Notes under the pieces: generated by a model | Database searches by the model: none | What the model was told of the DNA's origin: nothing | What the model saw: only the letters and a program-made list of their open reading frames with translations | In this document: piece after piece, positions 44,136 to 54,924 of the stretch | Position numbering within the stretch: the stretch's first letter is position 1 | How the letters are laid out: the number at the start of each line of letters is the position of its first letter | Origin: Atriophallophorus winterbourni | Lineage: Eukaryota; Platyhelminthes; Trematoda; Plagiorchiida; Microphallidae | Direction of reading: 5' to 3' | Length of the DNA stretch: 64,000 nt | Assembly: GCA_013407085.1 (NCBI GenBank) | Contig: JACCGJ010019122.1 | Coordinates: forward strand, 1 to 64,000 | Translations under genes and position numbers: made by a program

Positions 44136-47119
44136 GTGAGTTTTGATCACATTTAACCACCCCAAATTAATTTACGCTCTTAAAAATATTTATATGAACA
44201 CTCATGAGTATACAGTTCTCTGAAATATACACAAAATCGATCACGACGGCATTCTGTGAAAATTATTAATAACTAAATTGAAATCCGATTCGCAAACTGT
44301 CAGCTATAGCATCATCACCCTCACGTACGATAATTTGTTTGTCACTGTTTACATTTTTTGTGAAATTTATAAAAAATTGCATTAAAGTTCTTCATTGAAG
44401 TGTGATTCGAACGTACATCGCGGCGCGCGAATTCTACGACGCTTCAGACAATCTAACTCTTCGGTTATGATATACACAACACAATGTACAATCAATGTTT
44501 GTCGAGTGTTTCCCTACCCTCATTCAAACTGCCGATCTCAACACATGCTCAATCATAGCTTGAAGCTGAAGGTTTGCAGACATGTTTACCAGTGGTAATG
44601 AGATACACTATACTGCACGGCCTGTGGACAGGCTTTTATTGTTAGTTTGCAACTGCCTTCAAGTAGCATATATGACCAATTAAAACATGTCATATATTAT
44701 TTAAACAGCTTGTTAGCTGGATAATGTGTAAAAATGAAGAAATGCATTCGGATTTGACGATAAAATTCTAGTATATTTACATGCTAAATAAATTTTCAAA
44801 GGTTTCGATGAAAAATCAATTATATTTATAAAATGTTGGAGGGCAATCAAATTACACTTTTAGGTGTTTCAGTTAACATAGCTAAAGTGTAACGCACTTT
44901 TGGTACAAACTTACATCATTTTCAACGATGAAGCTAGATTCCTCTTACAACGAACTATTTTCCTGGTGGTACGCGCTACCACAGACGTTTTTCTTCTTGT
45001 GATTACTTATGAGTAGCAAATTCATTGAAATATTCTCAAAGCAGATGACGGCAATTCACTTGAGTTCACAAGTAGTTTATAACCACGCCGTTCCCGGCGT
45101 TACCCACCATCTGAAAATCTTACACCAATTTATTTCCAAGGTCACACTGTCGAAAGCTAGTCACGTTTACCCACGAATCAAACATCACACGGGAAAGCCA
45201 CTTGGCAAACTCGTTTATTGCGCACTTGACAATGAACAAAACTACGCGAATCATGAACAGGCAACTCAGGTTACCGCAACACTGTACTCAACATGTATAA
45301 ATCAGTTGTGAATGATTCGTCGCTAAACTTAAAACCCTCTCCACGTTGAAGTCATTAAAACTAACATGGCGAATTGCATACCACACAATAGCGACCGACT
45401 TCGTTCATCTGGTTCGCTGGATTGCGATTGCTGTCATCGGTGTTTTCAGCGCTTTGAGCTCTCGCGCCTTGCCGCAAGATGGTGTTCCGTATATAATTTG
45501 AAAACGTATGATTAGCACTCATTTATATTGCACTCCACACTCCGACACGATAAGGAATACGCATTTTTGAAAATTGCTCTATACGCATACATCCGATGTA
45601 CGTCGAAAGCATGGCTAATTGGGTGGAATAGTCAGTTACTTAGTTGATCTGTTAATCAAGTCCATCAAGATACGATATATGTTGATACCATTGGATACGC
45701 CGAAAATTGTACGTTAAACTAGAGTTAGGTACGGTGCATGAATATAAGTGTATCCCGTCGATGAGAGCAATAAAATATCAATTTCACATTTACATTCAAT
45801 TTCTTCACTACTCGTTTAATAACACACCTGGTCTGGTCTTTCCAAATACATAATAGTCACATACTTGTCAGTTGAAAATCGTTCAAATTTATGAACCTAA
45901 ATTAATAAGTGCGGGCGCAATTTTACCTTACCCATGATTCATAGTTTCACATTCGAAGAAATAGTAGACATTCCACCAAACACATTCTCTATATTAAGTA
46001 CACACATGTATATTTATATATTTTAATCATATCATATATATTGTATTGAACGTAAAATATCAGCCCTCATTTTGTAGCTTGATCAATAAGTGAGGCTGAA
46101 ATGTCGAATTGATGTCTAATAGTAGCGGCGGTTGACTTCAGCCGTTGCCGATCAAATTAATAATTACAGAGGAATCTGACTGACTACTAGAAAATCAATA
46201 TTACCTAGTTCTAAATTTTTCATAGGCTCAACATTTGAGATTTTTATAATCTGCCTAATACGGTCGAGTTCGAACATGTTTCACAGCATTGCTAATGCCT
46301 AAATACTTCGACGCAAAAGTAGCAATCTCTTCCACAACCCTACAGCGAGAAAAAGTACCCGGCCGATTAGAGGCGTGGTCTACGCTAAACAGCCGGGTTT
46401 GTTATCTGCTCTTCCTTCGATTGCAGCTGACGCTTTACACATTCTCTGAAGAGAGCGTTCAAGAGCAAAAACATTCTAATTTTTGGGGCAAATGCCACGG
46501 AAATTCATAACAATTTTCATACATATTTGTAGCCCAAGTGCGTTCTTCTCAAAGGTCGATTTACTGATTCAAATTTACCACAAACTAAATTGTTTAGAAT
46601 ACGACCATTTTACGTTCTGTTTACACAACCCGGCCAGCGAAGGCGGCACCGTCGGTGCAGTATAATCATGCTCTTAGACGAGCTGCAGAAAGTACTTCAG
46701 CGTTTACTGCCTAGTTCATCCACAAGTTTTTTTTGACAAAAAGTAAACAGTGTAAGTTATGCATATACAAGTTGGAATAAATCAGTTTGAAATATTGACT
46801 CAAGTCCTCCAGCGCGGGTGGGAACATACAATGTTTATAATAACTATTATGATGGCGTGTTTGTATCTTGCAATCGCTAGAATATTTTTCAATAACAAGG
46901 AAACATAACAGCTCTGATAGACAGGGCAATTCACATGCAGCTGAATATCGAAACATTAAAACGTAATTGATGTGTAAAACCTATACAACTTTGCAGCAAC
47001 TTAGTTGCACATCGTAATTAACCGATCTCCCATGTTGACATTTTATGATGTTTTTCCATGCTCAAAGAATGAAATTCTCATTTGATTTTACAAAATCTTT
47101 CTTACAAATGTTCAATTAG
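44136..47119 (+). other. Intron 2
   Basis: 2,984 bp. Holds a 100-codon frame at 45009-45311 without recognised domain. At about 46260-46720 it holds a decayed minus-strand piece of the LINE family seen at 25.4-28.5 kb (it shares gaatacgaccatttt and neighbouring blocks). Possible acceptors near 45448 and 46224 exist but no convincing exon follows. Confidence 0.5.
46260..46725 (-). pseudogene. LINE RT C-terminal relic in intron 2
   Basis: Collinear but heavily diverged match to 25480-25880 (landmarks gcgttcaagagcaa, atacatatttgtagc, gaatacgaccatttt, gaaagtacttcag). No open frame of length remains. Antisense to the host gene. Confidence 0.6.
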
Positions 47120-47306
47120 ACGTTGTTTGAGGTTTCACCACGAATGAAAGTGTCTGATTTACGAATTGCTGAGGAAAACATATTTGTGATTACGGGAGAC
47201 GAGAACATTCAGAACGCAAAAACTTGTGAACTGAAGAATAAATTGATCAATAAAGAGCATCACAACAAGGTGATGGTCGAAAAAGATGGAGAATATGACG
47301 AAACAC
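47120..47306 (+). CDS. Micro-exon gene, exon 3 (long internal exon)
   Basis: 187 bp from acceptor ttcttacaaatgttcaattag to donor ACAC|GTAAGT. It enters in phase 0, matching exon 2, and leaves in phase 1. The frame gives 62 residues, rich in Lys, Glu and Asn, with one cysteine in NAKTCELKNK and two methionine-rich turns. Segments such as KVSDLRIAEENIFVITGDEN look like a folded region; the end (NKVMVEKDGEYDET) is acidic and probably extended. No known domain recognised. It is the largest exon of the model, and the micro-exons follow at once. Confidence 0.72.
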
Positions 47307-47385
47307 GTAAGTGAACCCCTTTGTTAGTACAAACGAAAATGCTAGAGTTACAGTGGTACTATAAAAATAATTTATATTTTTACAG

Positions 47386-47406
47386 GGAAACTATTCTACA
47401 AAGAAG
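47386..47406 (+). CDS. Micro-exon gene, exon 4 (21-bp micro-exon)
   Basis: Acceptor tttatatttttacag at 47385, exon of exactly 21 bp, donor AAG|GTAAGTG at 47407. Both splice sites are near-consensus. It enters and leaves in phase 1, so it can be skipped without shifting the frame; it adds RKLFYKE. The intron before it is only 79 bp. Symmetric exons of 6-36 bp in runs are the defining trait of schistosome micro-exon genes. Confidence 0.78.
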
Positions 47407-47686
47407 GTAAGTGCTTTGAGGAAGAGAATGATCAAAAAATGTTTCGAAATGTCTTTCATATCTTTTCCTCACACTGTTCAGCATTATTAGCGTTTGTTTA
47501 AAGTATGACGCAGTATTACTAATATAATTTTCTACTAACATCCAACGCACTTGATAAGCCACAACACCAATTAAGCTGTTCGCGGTTTTCATGTGGATTT
47601 AAAAGCCATGGTCACAAATAGATTGTGCATTAAGTGAATATCTATTGCTATCAATCCATCCCCCACACATACACTGTTATTTACAG

Positions 47687-47695
47687 TTGAAAACA
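47687..47695 (+). CDS. Micro-exon gene, exon 5 (9-bp micro-exon)
   Basis: acactgttatttacag|TTGAAAACA|GTAAGATT: strong acceptor and donor enclose 9 bp. In phase 1 it adds V-E-N and stays symmetric. So short an exon needs special splicing help and would be missed by standard gene finders. Chance pairing of sites is possible, but frame, symmetry and position argue for it. Confidence 0.58.
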
Positions 47696-48339
47696 GTAAG
47701 ATTATTTGCAATGAGACAAGAATCATTGGGCAAGTGGTGAACAAAGTTTTCCAGTGAAGCAACTGTCGAACCTAATAATATATTCACCGAGAACTATTAC
47801 AGCTGAACGCTGGGCAAACGTTTATAGTTCACTGGTTAACGATAGCTTTAGGAATCGAGACCACCATGGACTCTTTAATAAACGGGATGATATAATGAAA
47901 TATGACATGAGATGGCTTCATAAATTGTTCTTTATGTGGAAGATATGGCCGAAAAATAACTTTTCAGCATGTTTTTTGTAAAAATGGGTTCGGAAGCGTG
48001 AAAATATTTTAAACATAACTCCATGTGAAGAAATGATCAAATTGGCGTGAAATTAATCGTCTTACCTATAATAAAAGGTTCAGGATAAAGATACAATTCA
48101 TACTACGGAAAATACTAAATAAGATCTTATGTTTAATGACAAAATGCATCAAACGAATATTCGCGGTTAGTGAAATTAAACCCTTCATGGTGTCCAAACG
48201 TTTCAATCTGGATACTACATGTAACTGTTATCTGCTACAAAAATGATTCGCATTACCCGAGAATAGTGAGAGATCACGAATTAAATTATCTTAATGAACA
48301 GGACAAGAGTACATAAGTCAGAAATTTAAAAACGTATTC

Positions 48340-48560
48340 AGTTTCAGCATCAGTATCAGTATCAGTATCACAGGGCGATAGTCGACGAAGTCGAAACGAG
48401 TGCCCATATTCTTTCGGAGGTGTGCTTGAAAACACCCACCACTACCAGGATTGATTCGTAACACAGGCGTGTGTAACAGTTAATGGAAGATGGGAGAGGT
48501 ATCATCACCGAAAGGTGAGAGAGTTAATGCATGCTTCATGTCTAATCGAATGAAAAGACG
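48340..48560 (+). repeat. SINE-like repeat S, copy 3
   Basis: (cagtat)n then cacagggcgatagtcgacga, ttctttcggaggtgtgctt, and atcatcaccgaaaggtgaga, as at 4886-5130. About 220 bp, same strand as the host gene. Confidence 0.7.
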
Positions 48561-48899
48561 ATCGACAGCAGTTTATTTAAAAAAATACGAAAAAATTGAA
48601 AAGAATCGTTTTTTGTGTTCCAAATTTTTTTTCCGTATCAAGATAGTTTCGTTTCACATGAATTTTGAAATAAAACAATGCGTATAAATATAAAGTACAT
48701 TAGTCTATGGGCATGCGTAGGCTTATGCAAAGTCTATGGAAGTAAATTCAGCTGAGGTTTCTGGATGCGCTGAGTAACTTGTTATGTCTTCTCGTGAAAA
48801 CTCTGTCTCTATTGACTCCAGAACAATGAACCCTATAGATGATCTCAGTCTAACATCATTCATGTGCCTTCAAACTGCTCGTCAGGTATGAAACTGAAC

Positions 48900-51180
48900 A
48901 GTTGCTTCATCGGTCGTTCACTATAAGATGGCTCCTGGTTGCCAAGTTCGTGCATGAGGTAGTTTAATATAGATCATTTCATTCTCCCGCGGTACCAGTT
49001 TTGGTGTACTGTCTACATATATCTAGTATTTAACCTACTGAGCTCTTGCATGCTGATCTGGGAAAGTACGATCCAAACGCGTGCGTTATTTTCTAACAAA
49101 TATTTTTTGTGCCGACATTTTCCGGATTGTATCAAGGGGTGTGCAGCGACAGGCCAGCAGAAACCTATCTAATTTGATTTGCAAGCTTTCCTTCTGTTGT
49201 TTTCATTTTTTGAACAACACGTTTAGCAAGGGCGTTTGAAGCAGGTGAAGTCTTAAGGTGATTAGTTCCATTAATCTACATGAAATCATTCACGCCTTTG
49301 ATATGGAATTGGACACCATTGTACGTCACTAGGATCTTCGGGAGTCCGTATGTGGCAAAGATAGAACTGAGGTGGGTTAACTGTGCTCTCACCTTTCATG
49401 CTGCAATTGGAATTTGGATTACGTATCAACTAGCACAAGTACCATTTTTATCTACCGGACCACAATAATCTGCTGCACTCGCTACGATGGTCCATCGACA
49501 CTTATCACAATGTCAATCTTCTTCGTCGATATCGCTATCGATTCTCGGTCATCAGCAAAAGCTTCTCGCCAAAGCTTTCATCCTTACAACACCTTGGGTG
49601 CATATTATGTACCTCTTTGAGTATGATCAGTCTTAAAACTGTGAGCACAACGATCCATTGGCCTCTAAGTCTGCAGCCATTCTTGAAACTCAATTGTGAC
49701 CGACATTAAAAATAATCTCCGGTGTTCCCGCTTACTTGTGACTAATTCTTCTCCTAAGAATGTATTCTACGTGATGCAAATGCAATTAGAAGAATTTCTC
49801 TATGATCATCTTTATGACCAGTCGTCACACCAGCGCTCTACGACGAAGCGTCACATTGTAGAACGAGAAGTTTCTCAAGAGTGAAGTGAGCCAAAATCTC
49901 TTTGAAAGCCAGAAGTCGTTTGGTTTTTTCAAACGATTGCTGCTCCCTTGTGGACTAAACCCACTTTAAATCCTTCTTTAGCAAATCATGCAATGGATAC
50001 AGAATAGTAAATAGGTTATTCAACCGTTGTCGATAATGGGACAGTTTGCCGTTGAATGATCGTAGTTCAGTTTCGTTTCGTGGTCCAGACGTCTCTAGGT
50101 TTTGTTTCCTTAGGTCAGGTACTGTTTATAATCCGGTTCGATCGAGTCTGCAACCCGAGTATTCAACAAAATCAACCACAAGCTTGCACTTAGATTTCTT
50201 CGAACGTATCCCTCGCTTTTCTTTTTGCTGAAGTACGTGACTTAGCGTTTCCAAGTGTTCGTTGTATGTCCGTCCAGTGATCTGAACGTCCATGTAAGCA
50301 CAAGTGTTTGGTATATCTATAAAAAAGTTATCAACAACGCGTTGAAATATTCCAGGGTTGCACTGATGTCAAACGACAAGCATATATACGTGAACAAACC
50401 CATATTTTTCGCAATGGTGGCAAGGGGTTGGAAAAATTCATCCTATTCGAGTTGTGAATTTGCATGACTGAAGTCCAGTTTCGTAAATTTTTGCCTTCAT
50501 GTCAGGGTTGAGTACAAGTCCTCTAATATCGGTAGCGGGTATTGTTCATTAAATGCGAATGTGTTCATTGTTAGCTTGTAGTCACTACATATTCGTACGT
50601 TGCAATCTGATTTAAGCTCAGGTACAATAAGAGCTGCCTAATCAGATTACTGTGAAAAGTTTACGTTTTCCATTAACCGTTTTAATTCCATCTCTACTTT
50701 AAGCTATAAGGTGTACGTAAGAGTAGTATGTTCGATGAGGCGGCTTGTAAACGCTTTACTTCCGTGTGATAACATCTTATTCACGGTAATCTAGCACTTG
50801 TCTAGCGCATCCGTCTTTTCTCCTATGTAAGTTCGGAAAACATTTTTACTGGGTGAAATCGAACAATGAGGGTCCTTGGATTTTCGTTCGTGTTATCAAT
50901 GAATCAACTTCCAATAACGTTGGAATACCGTTTATTTTGAAAGTTATCATATATAGGGCTACATTAATTGGCATTACTTCTTCGATCTTTCCAGGCCCGA
51001 GTTCGTTATACCTTCAGTCGGAAGTTTCTTGATGAATGCGTTAAATAAAGTCATTCATCTTCTCCTCGGGTAGTTGCAAAAATTACAAAAACTGACATGT
51101 CACGCATACGTTCAGGTGAATACCCCGTAGGGATGCAAAGCAAGCTTACACGTGGGAGATTGTTTCTTTCTTCAACAAAT
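48900..51180 (-). pseudogene. Gypsy pol relic antisense in intron 5
   Basis: Read on the minus strand. RT part at about 50480-50100 (YFQRVVDNFFIDIPNTCAYM, then DVQITGRTYNEHLETLSHVL and SKKSKCKLVVDFVEYSGCRL). RNase H link at about 50000-49830 (LKKDLKWV, STREQQSFEKTKRLL). Integrase at about 49450-49000 (IFATYGLPKILVTYNGVQFH, KGVNDFM, SNALAKRVVQKMKTTEGKL). The RT catalytic DD has become DV and the integrase D of TDNG is Y. Many stops: old copy. It differs in sequence from the 28-41 kb gypsy. Confidence 0.75.
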
Positions 51181-51356
51181 CCATTGCTTAAGGTCTTTGG
51201 CCTTTCTCGCCGAGATCCAGTGATATTCGAAAATAGAGATCATTGGGTTTAATACACTAAAAAAGTGTGCCTATTTATGTGGTCTTCCAACGATGACACG
51301 ATTGTCTATGTTTGTGACACAAATTAGTCCACAACTGGGTTAAACCCGCATTTGGA

Positions 51357-51783
51357 TTAAGTATTTCCGTTGCCATTTGACTTACTTGACTTAATCCCTT
51401 GAGTTCCTGGAGGAACATAAGGCCTCGGCAACTTGTCTCCACTTTGGTCTGTCCATAGCAGCCAGTCTGATGTCGTTCCAGTTAAGTCCACACTTGCGGA
51501 TTTCCTCTTCACACGAGCGCTTCCAAGATAGCCTTGGGCGTCCGACACGTCTCTTCACGATTGGGTTCCATACCAGAGCATGACGCGTGATGTCATCATA
51601 AGGTTTCCGCAAGGTGTGCCCAACCCATCTCCACTTTCTTCTGCTGATCTGCTGGGCGATCGGGTCCTCAGCAGCAATCTGCCACAGGTCTTGATTCCTT
51701 ATCTTTTCTGGCCATTCGATACGTAGTAATTTCAAAAGTGATAAGAATTCCCAAACCGTAGCCCGTTGAGCCAGTAATAACAC
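51357..51783 (-). pseudogene. LINE reverse transcriptase C-terminus in intron 5
   Basis: Open 130-residue minus-strand frame with motifs LLRIEWPEKIRNQDLWQIA, RRKWRWVGHTLRKPYDDITR, RRVGRPRLSWKR and AAMDRPKWRQVAEALCSSR. This is the WxGHxLR-type C-terminus found in several non-LTR elements. Neither palm nor tail is seen, so it is a fragment inserted antisense to the gene. Confidence 0.75.
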
Positions 51784-52176
51784 GAGAGGGCAAAACCAGG
51801 GTGAATTGTATTCTGGTAGTCAAGTGTCAACACATGAAGCGCATCCAGACTATCGATCTTTTATTTCAAACTATCCAATCATCTGTCGACAGACTTGAAG
51901 ACACTCAAGCGTTAGTAGCGCAGTTTAACCGCGATCATATCACCAGAGAAGCGTCGAGCTATCGTAACTAAAACCTAGAACTCATACATTTTTATTTAAG
52001 ATAAAGCACAAAGCTTAAAATTTACAACAGGATGAATAGGTGACGAGCATTAACCGTGTAGACCCCAGAGGTCGGATAAGGATAGAAAAATTTTAAATGA
52101 TGACTATCGAAAAAAAACAAATTTGAGAGCTGAAATAATGTCATATATATTTTATATTTGGTTTTATTTCCCATAG

Positions 52177-52194
52177 AAGAACAATCGGACAAAT
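52177..52194 (+). CDS. Micro-exon gene, exon 6 (18-bp micro-exon)
   Basis: Acceptor ggttttatttcccatag, 18-bp exon, donor AAT|GTAAGTAAG: both excellent. Enters and leaves in phase 1 and reads K-E-Q-S-D-K with the base carried from exon 5. It continues the acidic-basic polar style of exons 3-5. Located 4.5 kb after exon 5, in a clean non-TE stretch between transposon relics. Confidence 0.68.
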
Positions 52195-53130
52195 GTAAGT
52201 AAGAAGTCTGTAATCGTATTTAAATTTGACCGATTCACCGCACACGTATTTAACAAAATTTACCGTTTCTTACGTGGATTGCAACACAATGAGCACTATT
52301 TAAATGAGCGTTTTCTATTATGCAAAACAATTAACTTCATATATCACACTTTCTTAAATTCGCATGTCAAAAGTTAATAATGACCAAATATCCTCATTCG
52401 CCGGTATTTCCATTACATGGAACATGGGTTAATCTTGTCTATATGTGTGTGGGCACATATGATTAAAATGCAGTATGCACATTTATACCTCGTTACTAAT
52501 GACTAAGTAGCTAAAAGATATCCCAAATGGATGTTAGATAGGTTGATTACACCACGCGCATTAACTTGACAGAAATGGCTTTTGCCTATTGGCCGTTATC
52601 ACACAGAAACACAGAGATTGATTTTAGTGGGCTATAAATCAGCGGTATACATAATGTGAACCTATGATTAAGATTTGCACAGTCCATCTTCGAATAGTAT
52701 TGCTCCTTTTTGATGAGTTTACACTGCACGAGACCGGACTTGGTTGAGATATGGCAAAGCATATATGCATAGCTTTTTTGTATTGAACCAACTCTACTTG
52801 TCATTCGTGTGTACATGTGGTTTAAAAGGTTACTGTTTATCGACGTTCATTTCCAATTTCATTCATTGTATACCATCCCGTCCATGTTAAAATGTTTTAA
52901 CATACAATGAGTGTAAACTAAACGAAGCCCGCAGTGGGAGGTGTGTGAAGGAAATTGATTCAAATACTGATTATATTTTGACGTTCATGAGGTTAAGTAC
53001 ACGTATCCAAAATTGCCCGAAGTGTCTGCATGATACAACACCTTGGTGAAATAAATCATCTTTATATGTGGTCTTGATATTTGAGCGTTATTTTTATTGT
53101 TTTATACTGTTTCAATGCACGCAGATCTTA
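52195..53130 (+). other. Intronic stretch after exon 6
   Basis: No TE frame. A diverged piece of block X (gggcacatatgatta) lies near 52450. No further micro-exon with two strong sites was found here. Confidence 0.45.
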
Positions 53131-53281
53131 GTCCTAAAAAACACGACTGACGATTGCAAACAGCGTGGAGACGGGCATCGCTTGAGTTAATCTTAAGATG
53201 TTGTATTCATACTTTCACGTGTAATGCACACCTCACGATTGTCAACGCAGCGTTGTTCAACATTGCACACTTTGTTTGGAG

Positions 53282-53334
53282 GCACATCGAAGAAGATCTC
53301 ACGTTCCACAACCGATAATATAAACATGACAAAA
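53282..53334 (+). CDS. Candidate phase-converting exon of the micro-exon gene
   Basis: Between cactttgtttggag and donor AAA|GTGAGC lies a 53-bp open stretch. Joined to the base left by exon 6 it reads CTSKKISRSTTDNINMTK and ends on a full codon (phase 0), precisely the phase needed by the terminal exon at 58761. The acceptor is mediocre, so this could be chance. Confidence 0.3.
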
Positions 53335-53729
53335 GTGAGCGTTGAAGTATGATGGGAATATTTTCATGTACGGATATGCTGTTCAATCTCAAGTTATTCG
53401 TGGCATTTGATGGTTCTCTCTAAAGCCAATCGTTAGAAAAGCGACGTCTAGACTAACGTCGTCATATGAACAGAATGTAAAGGGTCGTATTCCGAAAGAG
53501 CTACTATACACGGATTTTATTTAAATGAATTAAATCTAGACATGCCATTTCAGCAGCAAATGATCGCTTGTAGATGCAATATGAAGATATGGTTATTGAT
53601 CTTGATCTTAAAGCGTCATTTTCACGATGAAGAAGCGTGTATATAGCTTCCGGCTTCTAAATATATGCGCCAAGACCTGTAAACTCATGCCGATTTGTCG
53701 ATAACTGCCTATCGCTGTGCACATGCAAA

Positions 53730-54440
53730 TAGAGTTTAACACTCCCGAATCGACTGTATGTTCTGTTGTATACAAAAAGTCCTGCCAAATCTTAGCATTC
53801 CTCAGAAGGATCTTTGGTCGTTTCTCAAAGCAGATACTCCCACGTATAATTAACACCTATATCAGGAGTATGCTGTTCAAGCATGGTCCCCATGGTTACA
53901 AAAGGACATGACCTTGCTGCAACAGGTATACCACCGCGCTACAAAACTGGTGACCGGGCTATACAACAGACCATACGAGGAGCGGATTGCATCACTCAAC
54001 CTCTTTGACTTTCGTACCGTCGTCTCAGGGGTGACTTGATCCTGCTTTTCAACATTCTGCATACAGTGGATCACCCACTTGAACACCTGTTTCATCGGCA
54101 AGAAGCACGTGGTAGCAGATCGCATGGATACAAGTTAATTATTCCAAACTCCAGAGCAAATTGTCGAAGGTTTTTCTTTGCTGTCAGAGTCTGTTTTCTA
54201 TGGAACTCTCTGCCCCCACATATCATTTGCGCAACAAGCCTGAACATGTTCAAGGCTGAACTTGACAAGTATATTTTGACCAAACCCAACCTTGCACCGG
54301 AATACACGTGCTGACTTTCCATGTGTACAAAACATTTGTGTTGTTTTTATGAATTCCCTATATTTTTAATCTGTGGTTACTGTAAAGTTTTTACTTTTTG
54401 GACCATTAAAACTTTGAATTACTTTGAATTAATTTGAATG
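53730..54440 (+). mobile_element. CR1-like LINE, 3' part, in the last intron
   Basis: Thumb and C-terminal motifs [41 protein letters not shown] in shifted frame, [40 protein letters not shown]. Ends in repeated ACTTTGAATT at 54411-54437. A short outlier piece (TTDDCKQRGDG) near 53140 may belong to it. The right half is nearly identical to 26645-27163. Confidence 0.82.
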
Positions 54441-54924
54441 ATCATTTTCAACATTATATGCTTGCGAAGTTCATAGATAGTGCACATCGACCGAGAGAAC
54501 TACTACAGACATAGTGTGTATATGTGTCATTAATGTTCATTGTTTGTTTTCGAATATTGAGATATCATTCCGCAATTTCTTTCTGCATTCAATTTATTAT
54601 CGCATGTCTATTTATTTTTGAAAATCAGCTTTCTTCATTCAAATCTGCGATAACAGTTCACATGCGGATATTTCCAATAAAGTGAGTGAATCAGCAATCA
54701 ATTGCAATGAGTTTTCATAATTTGCCTTGCAACGGATTTTGAAAGAAAACTTTCCCCATAATATTTTCAAGAAGAACAAAAAACATTTTATATGTAGTAT
54801 GACCAGCTATAAATTTAACGAACTAATTCATTTTGCTAAACCTCGATAAATGTTACATACCCACAATTAAATGGTTTTAGCTCATTTATATGCTTGAACA
54901 CGCTACTCAAACCTGCTAACAAAG

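Larger units (their letters stand above)
47696..52176 (+). other. Intron 5, full of transposon debris
   Basis: 4,481 bp. Contains SINE-like repeat S (48340-48560), an antisense gypsy pol relic (48900-51180) and an antisense LINE RT C-terminus (51357-51783). A long frame after an acceptor-like ccag at 47754 has no fitting donor and is left out. Confidence 0.6.

Noticed and set aside
45009..45311. 100-codon frame in intron 2 as an exon
   Set aside because: No acceptor or donor in suitable phase, no recognised domain, and exon 2 joins exon 3 in frame without it.
47481..47501. A 21-bp micro-exon between exons 4 and 5 (strong acceptor ctcacactgttcag, donor gtatga)
   Set aside because: In the phase set by exon 4 it contains an in-frame TAA. 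It could only serve as a terminating isoform.
47755..47980. Exon starting after ccag at 47754 (75-codon open frame)
   Set aside because: It fits phase 1 after exon 5 but has no good donor in a useful phase before its stop, and exon 6 also fits exon 5 directly.
54656..54680. 25-bp exon between gataacag and gtgagtg
   Set aside because: Good donor, but the length is not a multiple of three and the exit phase (2) matches no downstream exon.
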